From assembly GCF_032884065.1 (NCBI RefSeq), contig NW_027062616.1, positions 434,001 through 498,000 on the forward strand: DNA of 64,000 nucleotides. The letters are read 5' to 3'. The notes under the pieces were generated by a model. It searched no databases and was not told the origin of the DNA. It saw nothing but the letters and a program-made list of their open reading frames with translations. Each line of letters opens with the position of its first letter. The stretch's first letter is position 1. The stretch comes from Artemia franciscana (Eukaryota; Arthropoda; Branchiopoda; Anostraca; Artemiidae). Shown here piece after piece: positions 40,769 through 52,535 of this stretch. A program made the position numbers and the translations under genes.

Positions 40769-41790
40769 GTTCAGTAGATATTACTCACAAGAATTGTGTT
40801 GGCACGGCAGAAAGCCAGTCATGATGTAGAAGAGTTACTATTTAAAAACTAAAAGTAAAAAAAAAAACTTAAAAAACTAAGGTGCCGTATAAAAACTGGA
40901 ACAGCTAAATAACATCAAGATTCAACACAAAATTTAACCATTAAATTTCAGAACTATACAATAAATCAAACAATTAATAAATTAAATAAGTTAAATTCAT
41001 GAAATAATAAGCTAACAGGTAAGTATAGTAGAATAATTCAGCAATTAGAAGATATGATAATTATTTTCGATACATTCGTTCTGTCATTTTCAACAAGGTT
41101 TAGTCTTTAAAACATTTGAGGGTAAGATTTGCAGACAATATGGGAAATTCATCCCCCTTGTATCGGTAGCCAAATCTTCTTGTATCCCTGGCCATGGAGC
41201 TTTTCGAGGGGGAATAAGTGCATTGTATTTCCATTTTGTACTGTATTTTGTATTGTATCGTATTGAATAAACTTCTTCTTCTTCGTCTTCAACAGAAAAT
41301 ATGCATTCAGTTATTTAGCCAGTGTTATTTACAAGTTTTGGTGAAAATTATGTTAAACTGAAGGCAACTACAGACCAATATTAAGGAAAGGGGATAAATA
41401 ATTAAAATATCATAAATATAATGAAAAACATAATTAAAAGAGGTTAAGAATATTCTTATGTTTCTAATTTTTCATTAAGAAGTGTAACTTTTAAAAACAC
41501 CATTTCAGACCCATATGTGGAGACTTGATCCATTTCTGAAAGTTTTACTCGCCTAATAAAAGAATATTTGTTCATAATTAATTAATCATGCAATGAATAT
41601 ATTCTTCTATTCCTCCAAATACCCCTAGGCTGTTAAATAGGGGGGGATAACGTTTCAATTAAGCACTAAATTAATGGAAGAAAAAAGTCAACACATTAAA
41701 TAAATCAAATATAACTAAATAGATCAAACAGACTCCAATATATGCTACACAAAAAGGAGACTAAAAGCTAAATATTAAAGCAAATAAAAA
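40769..41790. other. AT-rich, nothing recognised
   Basis: No coding frame or shared repeat was found. Confidence 0.5.
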
Positions 41791-41794
41791 GTAA

Positions 41795-44700
41795 CAATAA
41801 TACTACTACTAATAATAATAATAATAACTCACTGCAGCACCAAGCCGCCTGAGGCCAACACAGCTACGCACGCTCCTCCTTCAACCTAATCTATTTAAAG
41901 CCTCCCTCTTTTCACCCTCCTAGGAAGTTCCCATTTCCTTTAAATCTTTATTTATGACATCTTCCCAATCCAGACAAGGACGACCCGCTTTCCGTGTAGC
42001 CCCAGACAGTTGGCCAAAAAGGACAATCTTCGGTAATCTGTCATCCTTCATCCGTAGAACATGGCCTAGCCATCTCAACCTTTCTTTCATTATAGCCCGC
42101 TTCGAAAGCGGGATTGAACCACATTTTTCGTACAACTTACTGTTTGAAATACAGTCAGTCAGCCGGGTACCTAGAGCAACCCGAAGGCAATTTCTCTGGA
42201 AAAAATCTTGTAAATTTTCATCTGCTTTTCGGAGTGCCCATGCTTCAGAGCCACATTTGACCACTGTCATCACTGTAGCTTCCAATATTCTAATCTTGGT
42301 TTGCAGACTTATCTTTCTATTCTTCCAAACTTTTTTAAATGTGAAAAAACACTCTGAGCCTTAGCTATTCTACTTTTAACATCTTCACTGCTCCCACCAT
42401 CTTTACTAATAATACTACCAAGGTCACCGAAGCTCCCAACCTGATCAATCTCTTCGTTACCTAATGTCACCTGTTCATCTTCACTTATTCCTAGCCTTAG
42501 TGACTTAGTCTTCTTAACATTAATTTTCAAGCCTATTCTAGCACCCTGAACTCGCAAAACCTCTAAAAATTAATTAATTTTGCTCACACTTTCATCTAAT
42601 ATGCTTAAATATTAAGCTTAATCTAAGTCCAGGAGCGTTTTTTCTCCCCATTTGATTCCATGGTCTCCAATTGCCGTTTATGTGCTCCTTAAGACGAAGT
42701 CCATCAAAATCATCCATATAAAGGGGGATAGAACACAACCCTGCTCAACTCCTGATTTAATACAAAACCAGTTGCTAACCTCATTTCCTACCTTAACCGC
42801 AGCAATATTATTCTCGTACATAGCACAAATCACTTTAATGTATTTTTTTGTTATACCATATAACGATAAGACCTTTGTTAGCGCTCTTCTATCAACAGAA
42901 TCGAAAGCTTGCTCATAATCGATAAAACTGAGGACCAAAGGTGTTTGACAACAAAGGGACTTCTTAATTATTAACCTAAGAGTGAAAACTTGGTCGACAC
43001 ATCCTCTACCTTTTCTGAAACCGCATTGTTCTTCCCTTAAAACTTTGTCTACAGCATCTCTCAGTCTAAAAAGTATCATATTACTCAGTAATTTGCTACC
43101 TACAGAGACGAGACTAATGCCTCGATAATTACGACACTCACTCTTGTAACCTTTCTTATACAGTCGTTTTATTAAGGTTTTCCTAAAATCATTGGGTACT
43201 TCCCCTTTTTCGAAAATCATGTTTTAGACATAGACATAGACATTTTTTATTTTCATCCAGAACATATAAATTAATCAAAGAACTTACCATTAACGGCCAC
43301 TCTTAAGACAAAAGAGTCCTGACTGTGGCCGCAATTCTAACCACCATGATCTGCTAAATCATTTCATCAAATGATTTTGAAGAAAAAAAAATCCTTGGGG
43401 GGGGGGGGGGTAAAAAAACAAAATAATTAATATTAAATACTAAATAAATAAATACCCTTTCCTCTTATCACACCTTTCTCCTGTTTAAAAAAATGGAATT
43501 TAACCATTTTCTTGAATGATGCCAGACTTACTGCCGCTCTGACCGATTCTGGAAGGTCATTCCAGACGCTGACACCTATGTTCCTAAGAACAAATCCTGC
43601 TCTCGTTGTATTTCTTCTCTCGTGAGTCAAATCCTCAGTAACTTATTCCTTCATCTTCAGTAGAAGACCATAATCTTCAGTAGCTTATTCCTAACCTAAG
43701 AGCCACCATATTTAAGAAACTCATTAATCATACTATCAGCACCTGGGGCCTTATTATTTTTTAGTCCTTTTAGTACTGTCGCTAATTCTTCCTCACTAAA
43801 CAAATCTTCCTTCATATCCAAGGTATCACAAACTTTTTCATTTTCATCTATCTTTGTCCTGTAACTGTATCTCAGTTTAATACATTCTCAAAATGTTCTA
43901 CCCATCTCTCTTTAACTTTTTCTTTATCACTAATTGTGGCCCCATTTCTATCTTTAACTGGGACTAGTCCGGATTGGCTACTCCCTTTCAATTTATTTAC
44001 ATGCTAGTATAATATTTTCCTATTATGCCGTCTAGCCGCATCTTCCAGATCCTCACACTTCGGCCTCCACTTCACATCTCCTTAGTTCATATTTTAATGC
44101 TTTCTCCACTTTCTTTACATTCCTTTTGTTTTCATACGACCTATCACTCGGATAATTCTTATACAAACCCCTTCTACTCTCTATTAAACCTAAAGCTTTT
44201 TCACTAATATTCCTTGTTGTAGTTTTAGCACTCTTCCCTAGGACACCATCAGCAACTTCACAAATTGTTTTTCTGAAATTATTCCATCCATCTTCCACAT
44301 TGTCAATTTTTAAACTCTCAAGTTTAATATTAAACTGTTCCTGGAAGTTTTTTCTCAAACATTCATCCTGGAGTCTACCAACATCATAACTTTCCGGGTG
44401 GGAGTTACCCTTCCGAATTTTCAGCTTTAAATTAACCTTAGACACTACTAGATGGTGATCTTTCCTTTTAACATCAATAACAGCACTCCTATACACCCTA
44501 GTATCTTGTATTGATCCTGCTAGTCTTCTGTTTACAATAACATAATCAATAAGGTTTGCTGTCTTACCATCACGTGAATACCGTGTCAACTTATGGGCCT
44601 TTTTGTGACCAAACACCGTATTGGTTATAACTAGGTTGTTATACCTACAAAATTGCAAAAGCCTATAGCCATTACTGTTTTCTTTTCCTACGCCAAATTT

Positions 44701-44935
44701 ACCTAGGCTAGGATACCATCTATCCCTATTTCTACCAACCTGGGCATTAACATCTCCTAGCAAAAACACCATATTTCTACCTGGTACCCTGTCTATTTGC
44801 TCCTGTAACTGTAAGTAAAATTCATCTGAGTCACTAGTATCTCCATCAGTTGGTTCAACTGGGGCATATACTACTATAACTGATATCCTGATGTTTTTAC
44901 TCTCATTAAAACCAAAATTTGTATTAGTCTTTTGA
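41795..44935 (-). pseudogene. RTE-like LINE (endonuclease + RT), interrupted
   Basis: Minus strand, from ~44935: an AP-type endonuclease with VVYAPVEPTD, FLLGDVNAQVG, NLIDYVIVN and DHHLVV (open to 44053); linker KILYWHVNKLKGSSQ; RT start LKNNKAPGADSMINEFLKYGG; then, after an insertion, KGEVPNDFRKTLIKRLYKKG, YRGISLVSVGSKLLS, GFRKGRGCVDQ, motif A FIDYEQAFDSVD, motif B CVLSPFIWMILMDF; and a C-terminal WLGHVLRMKDDRLP with GRPCLDWEDVI. The catalytic YADD is destroyed: codons at 42609-42620 read stop-A-stop-Y. The 3' end carries an (ATT/AGT)n tail at 41795-41826. The EN start is lost and fused to other LINE sequence. It resembles RTE-type ('craniofacial development protein 2-like') elements. Confidence 0.88.
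43215..43665 (-). mobile_element. LINE 3' end inserted in the RTE-like LINE
   Basis: Separates RNKLLKIM (43.67 kb) from MIFEKGEV (43.22 kb) of the RTE-like RT. It encodes NIGVSVWNDLPESVRAAVSLASFKK, the usual C-terminus of CR1/L2/Jockey-type LINEs, and ends at 43215-43240 in repeated ATGTCT (minus strand). The 5' truncation is severe. No clear target duplication was found. Confidence 0.7.
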
Positions 44936-45600
44936 AAGTACCAACGAGTGAGCAGCTCAAGACAAAAAGGAAAGGTAGATATCCATATAACTGGACAATA
45001 ACCAGCATAAGAATAAATAAAGTTTTGAAATAGGATTCTTGGCATTAACCCCCAAAAAAATATGTTTAAGTTTACTTAAACATATTAAGTTTACTAAGGT
45101 TTTTACATAACTTCATTTTAATCAAGTCACCTTGGTGTTCAGAAAAAATTAATTTTCTTCTAGGAGGGTACCTAGGAAACGGACATAGCCATCTTTGGTC
45201 TACTAATAGAGCCTTTGGATGGATGAATTTTTCAATAGTTGAGGACAAGTGTAAAATGTATGAAATAAAACTAAAAAACTAGTTTTAGAAAGATTCAAGG
45301 CAAGACAGTTAGGATCAAACTAAAGAAAAACTGTCTCGAACAGGTCCACTAACCTTGTACGAGCCTCATTTTTTGTTCCATCAGGAGTAAAAAGGACGGT
45401 ATCGTCAGATATACGAATAAGAAAATCCAAGGAATGTAAATTCTGATTTTGGGCACGCGATAATTTTGGAAGACACTGACGACAACACTATGGAAGATTT
45501 CCATTTTTAACTGCGTAAATTCGGTCATTTACATATATTAAGAGCAAGACTACCCCTGGAATTTGTCCTCGAGGGGCCTCATGGTCAATATCTGATGGTG
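44936..45600 (-). pseudogene. LINE RT fragment, second family
   Basis: Minus strand: PRGQIPGVVLLLIYVNDRIY, then RISDDTVLFTPDGTKNEA (a decayed ADDT box), NCLALNLSKT, and near 45.0 kb QNFIYSYAGYCPVIW. Multiple stops are present. It abuts the truncated endonuclease of the RTE-like LINE. It may be the remainder of the same LINE as the 43.2-43.7 kb piece, but that is inference. Confidence 0.65.
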
Positions 45601-46140
45601 AACGGAAAAGCGGATCAGCAAAAATTATTCTACCAGACATGGCTGACAAGAAACGCGCAACCTCTTACGCCAAAATGAGAAAGTTTAGAAACATGAACAT
45701 GGTGACTAAAAATCTAAAGTTTTACGAACATCCAGAAATAAAGCTGCAGAAATCAAAATTAAGTGTAGGGCAGAGTAAATATAGTTCAATAGGACTGCAC
45801 AAGCATGCTCAGTTAGCAATCCAAATTAAAAATCGCGAAGAAATCTTTAATTAATTTGATTTATTTCATAAGAATTATTGACAAAAAACGTAATATAAAC
45901 ACATCCCCTCCAAATGCCACAGCATTACGTTAAAAAGGGATAACCAAACAAACAAACAAAAAACGAAAAAAAAACAACTTAACATAAACCTCAGAAAGAG
46001 TGTAAAAACAAAACACAGCTACAACATCATATACCCTGCACTCACTTTAAACTCCACTTCCAACTCCTTCCTTAACTTACCTCAATAAAAATAAAACGCT
46101 ACCTTTAATGATTTAATACTAAATCTATGAACTATACATC
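45601..46140. other. unrecognised; 71-codon + strand open frame
   Basis: The frame 45639-45854 (MADKKRATSYAKMRKF) is lysine-rich and could be a remnant of a retroelement ORF1, but no motif confirms it. Confidence 0.25.
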
Positions 46141-47480
46141 CTATTACACTAATCATTAAAATCATATTTAGAAAACAATTCATTCTTCAATACCCTTTAA
46201 AATTTCACTTAAATTACTATTTTTAATATCCTCATTTAGCGAATTCCATAGCTTAGCCCCTCTAAAAATAAGAGAAAACCCTAACCTAGACGTAACCAAG
46301 TTATTAAAATAAATTTTGTTCATCAACCTTGTGCCATGAGAATGAACTTCATTAACTTGCGTGGACACACTTGCTTCTCAAATATTTTGCTAAGCCCAAA
46401 CAGAGAAACTGAACCATTTTTAGCTGTATCATTTTGCCCGCCCCCTCCATATAACACATGACCTGAGCTGGCCTGAGACTATTCAGGAAAATACCATGCT
46501 GACAGAAGAGATTAAAAAGTTTCGTCAAGGGGGAGACAATAGAAACAGGGGCATCGTTCGGGGGAGGGAGAGGCAGTTGGCTCCCTCTCCGAATGATTTA
46601 GGAAAAAGATTATATAGCCCATGTCCCTTGACTGCGCAGATATGAATTGCTCTTGTCCCCCCAATGAAATTGCTGGAGTTACGCCCCTGAATGGAAGAAC
46701 GTATGAACTTAATCAATTTAGTTGGAATATTATCAAGTCCAGATGAGAAGGAATTCTTCAATCTCACTTCAGTTTTAGTAATTTCAATATAAGTCGCTGA
46801 TTCCAAGAAAACTGACTCAATACAAGGCGGCCAAAAATAACACCTCCTCTGAAGTTGAGTTATGAAGGGGAAGAACTAACAGTAGAAGCGGTCCTTTTAC
46901 CAATATTCGCAAAGTGTGAGATAAATGCGTCTTGCATATTCAGTTCATCCTCGATATGTTTGCAACCGAGAAGCAGAAAAGAAGGGAAGGGCGGAGACTG
47001 AAAGGAGGGCATAAGAACAGAGTTTATTAGCTGCCAAGTTTTGCGAAAATGTTTACCAAAATCTGAAGAACAATTAAAATCATACTGGGACTTGGCCTTT
47101 CATAACCATAAATATTCTTTTAGATTTTGAATCGCTGAAGACGAATGGCATTCATTGAGGGGCTAGCAGACTTGTAACCCTTCCAGAGACTATTTTATCT
47201 CCTACAACTCCTAAGGGGACTAGGGGTCACCCAATAATTTAGAGGAAAATTCCTCTTAGATTTAAGATCAGGAGGTAAAACAAATAAAACATTGAGAACA
47301 GCCTCTTTAAAAGACTCATAAAAAGTATCAAATAAATTACAGAAATTAGAATCACTCTCAAAATTCCCAAGGAATTTCTGTTAATCTTGAGCTAAGAAGA
47401 GTTAACTCCATTTCATCAAATCTAAAAGGCATTTTACTAGACCCATGAATCCTCTTGGCATTCAAAATTAAATCTAGAGT
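46140..47480 (-). pseudogene. LINE fragment, RT N-terminal half plus C-terminus
   Basis: Minus strand: KHFRKTWQLINSVLM (47.05 kb), DAFISHFANIGKRTA (46.9 kb), SFSSGLDNIPTKLIKFI (46.73 kb), then a C-terminal HSHGTR and LGFSLIFRGAKLWNSLN (46.2-46.35 kb). The central RT, including the catalytic box, is missing and the frame has stops. CR1/L2/Rex-like by motif order. Confidence 0.65.
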
Positions 47481-47484
47481 ATAT

Positions 47485-49087
47485 GAAAGGGGCTTTTCCT
47501 CCTCAACGTCTCGCTCTTTACGCTAAAGTTTGACTCTTTCTCTTAACTCTACTTTTTAGAACAGTAAAAAACTTTAGTGTAAAGAGCGGGGCGTTGAGGA
47601 GGAAAAGCCTCTTTCATATACGGAGTAATTTCTGTTCGTTTTAAGTTTTAATGTCGCTCCTTACTTTCATTTAAAAAAACTTGTTTTTTTTATATAATTT
47701 CTGGACGTTTTGAATTAATACATATTTTGATCTTGGCTCTCCGCAGATAAATAATTAAAACAAAATTTGCATATTAATATTTTTTTTGCTAAATGGCTTT
47801 TTCATTGTTTTAATCGGAAGATTTAGAGAAAAAAGGAGCGAGGTAGGAAGCCTAGTTGCCCTCCAATTTTGTGATTACTTAAAAAGGTAACTAGAACTTT
47901 TATTTTTTTAAGAACGTTTTCATTAGTAAAAAATATTCGTAACATAGGAATTAACTTACGTAACGAACTTCTATATCCGTATGTTTTTATTGCGTATTTG
48001 AGAGGTTCACCCCTCGTCGATACCTCGCTCTTTACGCTAATTGTGTCCCAATTCCTTAAGAAATACCCCTGGATCACAAAGGCCGTAGAATAAATAACTG
48101 AAATTACTAAAATTACTTTAGCGTAAAGAGCGAGGTATTACGAGGAGGTAAACCCCTCATAAGCGTAATAATTTCTGCTCGTTTTGAGTTTGAATGCTGC
48201 TCCTCACTTTCAGTAGAAAGAAACCTTTCATATTAATTTTTTCATTGTTTTTTTTTAAATAATGCTAGAAAATCCTGCGCCCCCTTCATTGAAAGTCTCT
48301 TCCCCCATGAGAAGTTCTTCCATGGAAAGATCCTCCCGCGTAACCCCCCTCCCTCAACTCCCCCCCCCTCAAAAAAAAAAACCAAGAATATCCCCCTGAA
48401 AACGTCTGTACACTTCCCAGTAACCATTACTATGTGTAAAAACAGGTCAAAGTTTGTAACTTGCAGCCCCTTTCACGGGGACTGCGGGGGAGTAAGTCGT
48501 CCCCAAAGAAATAGTTATTAGGCTTTTCGACTACGCTGAATAAAATGGCTATTTCAGAATTTCGATCCGGTGACTTTGGCGGGAAATGAGCGTGGGAGGG
48601 GGCCTAGTTGCCCTCCAATTTTTTTGGTCACTTAAAATGGCACTAGGACTTTTAATTACCGTTAAACTGAGCCCTCTCGCGACATTCTAGAAATATTGAG
48701 TCGTTACGATCACCCCTGGAAAAAAAAAAACAAATTAACAAGCATCCATGATTTGTCTTCTGGCAAAAAAAAAGCGAAATTCCACATTTTTGTAGATAGG
48801 AGCTTGAAACTTCTACAATAAAGTTTTCTGATACGGTGAATCTAATGGTGTGATTTTTGTTAAGATTGTATGACTTTCAGGGGTTGTTTCCTCCTATTTT
48901 CTAAAATGAGGCAATTTTTCTCAGGCTCGTAACTTTTGATGAGTAAGACTAATCTTGATGAAACCTATATATTTAAAATCAGCATTAAAATGCTATTTTT
49001 TTATTTAACAATTGGTATCAAAATTCCATTTTTTAGAGTTTCGGTTACTATTGAGCCGGGTCGCTCCTTACTACAGGTCGTTGCCAC
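47485..49087 (+). repeat. Family B copy, 5'-truncated
   Basis: Starts within the first palindrome arm (TATATGAAAGGGGCTTTT) and runs to the end hairpin, which reads 'ggtcgttgccacgaac' and is damaged. Both internal palindromes are recognisable (47485-47660 and 48000-48165). It is joined directly to family A copy 4. Confidence 0.85.
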
Positions 49088-51102
49088 GAACGTTTGAAAT
49101 CGCGACCGGATCTGGTGACATTGGGGGGAGTTGGAGGGGGTAACCTAAAATCTTGTAAAACGCTTAGAGTGGAGTGATCGGGATGAAACTTAGTGGGGAA
49201 AATCACTGCAAGTCCTAGATACGTGATTGACATGACCGGAACAGATTTGCTCTCTTTTGTGAATTTGGGGGGGGGGGTTAATTTTGAAAATTAGAAAAAA
49301 TGAGGTATTTTTAAGTTACGAAGGATTGATCAGATCTTAATGAAATTTCATATTTAGAAGGAACTCATAACTTGATTTTCTTATTTTAAAATCCGACCGG
49401 ATCCCGTGTAATTAGCGGGAGTCGTGGGGGGGGGGGATCTTGGAAACACTTAGAGTGGAGAGATCAAGATGAAACTTGGTGGGAAGTATAAGCACAAGTC
49501 CAATATACGTGACTGACTTAACCAGACCGGATCCGTTCATTTTGGGGGAGTTGGGGGGGGGGAATTCGGAAAAATTAGAAAAAAATTAGGCATTTGTAAC
49601 TTACGAACGGGAGATCAGATCTTAATGAAATTTGATATTTAGAAGGATCTTGTGCTTCAGAGCTCTCATTTTAAATTGCGACCAGATCCAGTGACATTGG
49701 AGGGGGAGTTGGAGGGGGAAACTGGAAATCTTGGAACATGTGAAAATTGAGGTATCTTTATCTTACAAATGGGTGATCGGATCTTAATGAAACTTGATAT
49801 TTAGAAAGATCTTATGTCTAAAATGCTCCATTTTCAGTTTGAGTCAGAATTAGAGATATGGGGGGTTTGAGGGGAGAAACAGAAATATTGGAAACCGGAA
49901 ATCTTGGAAAAGACTTACAGTTGAGGGATCGGTATGAAACTTGATGGGAAGAGTAAGAACATGTTCTAGATACGTAATTGGCATAATTGGAGTGGACCTT
50001 CTCTATTTGGGAGAGTTGGGAGGGGGGTCCAATGCTTTGACGAGTTCAGTGTTTCTGGATGTGCTAGGACGATGAAAATTGGTAGGCGTGTGAGGGAACT
50101 GCAAAAATTGACTTGATGACAGTCATTTCCCGATTCAACCATCTGGGGGGCTAGAGGGAGTGGAAAAACTAAAAAAATGAGGTATTTTTAAGTCACGAAT
50201 GGGTGATCAGAACTTCATGAAATTTAATATTTAGAAAGATCTCCTTTCTCAGAGCTCTTATTTTAAATCCCTATCGTATCCGCTGATATTGGGGGAGTTG
50301 GAGGGGGAAACAGGAAATCTTGGAAAATGCTTAGAGTGGAGAGATCGGGATGAAACTTTGTGGGAAGAATAAGTCTTAGATACGTGATTGACATATCTGA
50401 ATTGAATCTGCTCTCTTTGGGGGAGTTGGGGGCGGGGTGTTAATTCAGAAAAATTAGAAAAATTGAGGCATTTTTAACTTAAGAACGGGTAACCGGATTT
50501 TAATAAAATTAGATAGTTAGAAGGAACTTTTGTCGCAGAGCTCTTATTTTAAATCCCGACAACATCTGGTGACATGGGGGCAGTTGGAGGGGGAAACCGG
50601 AAATCTGGGAAAACTCTTAGAGTGGAAATATTGGGATGAAACCTGGTTGGTAGAATAGGCAAATGTCGTAGATACGTGATTGATGTAACCAGACTGGATC
50701 CGCTCTCTTTGGGGAATTTAGGGGGGTCCTGTGATTTGGTGAGTTCGGTGCTTCTGGACGTGCTAGGACGATGATAATTGGTAGGCGTGTCAGGAACCTA
50801 CTCAAATTGACTCGATAAAGTCGTTTTCCCCGATTCGACCATTGGGGGGCTGAAGGGAGAGGAAAAATTTGTAAAAATGAGGTGTTTTTAACTTACGAGT
50901 GGGTGATTGGATCATAATGAATTTTGATATTTAGAAGGACCTCGTGACTCAGAGCTCTTATTTTAAATCCCGACCGGCATTAAGCTTCTGATTTTCCTTT
51001 TAAAGCAATGTATTGATTTTTAGAATCTTTCCAGAGCTCATACCATATGAGTTCTTAGCTCTTCCAACCTCATCACAAGTGCCCTGTGAGCTCTTAGCTC
51101 TT
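49088..51102 (+). mobile_element. Family A element copy 4 (5' end missing)
   Basis: About seven core units and the 3' end block (GAGCTCATACCATATGAG, GAGCTCTTAGCTCTT) are present. The left subterminal repeat and GTCY tract are missing; the family B copy lies at that junction. The right subterminal repeat is degraded (CAAGTGCCCTG). Confidence 0.8.
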
Positions 51103-52264
51103 GTTTTGTTTAATGAAGCTTAGAGACAAAGAAATTTCTAAAGGCAATGGAAAAAGTATGTCTATTAAAGTAAAAGTATATAAAAACAAAAAAAGCAGGC
51201 AATTACAAAATATACGCAAAACAATAGCCCACTTAAAATAACTAAGATATAAACTCCCAGCATTCCGTTCTGTTGAGCAATGTCAAAGCGTTGAACGGAT
51301 ATTTTTTTTAAATATCGACAGTTTTGAGCTTTTATATTAAACATCAAATTATTTAATACCTTTTGACTCAGCGTTTGTTAAATGTAACACATTATCAAAG
51401 TAGATTGTTCAAAGTAAAACATCAAAACTAAGACTAAGAAAATCAAATACAAATTTTTAATTCAATATTTTTTATTCAGTTTTGAATGCAAAAAAAATAT
51501 ATACGATATCTTTCTATTTAATAAACTTAAAAAATTAAATCTTGGTCGTAGTGACAACTAGATAAAGACAATCACTACTGGGGAAAAAAATGATAATAAA
51601 ACACACAAAAAAACTAATCCGTTCAGGATTAAAATACAGAAATTCCCAGCATTCCGTTCAGGGGGAACATTTCTGATTATAGCGGCTTCATATGTAAGCT
51701 CATGGGTACTCTTGCAATGCAAGAAAAAGGTTGAAGGCCTATTTTTACCGAGATTGCCACTTATTAAGTTATTTTCCTTATGTTTTCTATAATTATATAA
51801 ACTTTCTCACATACTATAACTGCACTAATTACTAATAAAGAAATACATATTTAGGATCACCGTAAAAATCTGATTCTTTTATTTAATGTTATATATACTT
51901 AGGTTCTTATACTTTCGTTAATGACAATGATCGTTATTTACTTACCATTCAACACTATGAAGAATTTGATTTTCTTTTTTGTTACTTCAACCAAATCATA
52001 TAGAAAAAATGTTCGTGGAAAACTGGAAAGGGGTCACTCAGTCACACCTTAAAACTTTTTTCCTTATTATATTGTTTTGCCTTATTAAGCTTATATTTCC
52101 TTATAAAGGGTCAAAATCTATTGGTAGGCAGCCAACAATGGGGCAAAACACATTTTTTCCCGTGGTTTTTCTCTATTCTACTCTCTTTTCTTTGGTTTTC
52201 CTTATAATAACTTTATAGTCCCAAATTTTCAGGGAGGCCATGCCCCCCATCACCAGCACCCAAG
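51103..52264. other. AT-rich, nothing recognised
   Basis: A 79-codon + strand frame (51979-52218) is hydrophobic at both ends but has no supporting signal. Confidence 0.45.
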
Positions 52265-52366
52265 AAGTCGTCATGACGGCAATTGACAACATCATGACAT
52301 GACGGCATCATGACGGCATGCCAATCATGACGACATGACGGCATCATGACGGCAATTGCCAATTCC
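52265..52366 (+). repeat. CATGACGG short tandem repeat
   Basis: Irregular repeats of CATGACGGCA and CATGACGA, many containing the palindrome TCATGA. GACGGCAATTG occurs at each end of the cluster. Confidence 0.8.
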
Positions 52367-52535
52367 ACTTAATAAATTAACATAAAAATAATGTTAGGAA
52401 ATTTGATGAAGTAATAATCGATAGTGATTTTATATGTTAATTTTAATTATAAAAGTTCTAAATATAAGGATTATGTATTTATTGAAACGAATAGCGCGTA
52501 CTCCAATTCAAATAGGTTACAGAGGTATTGGATTA

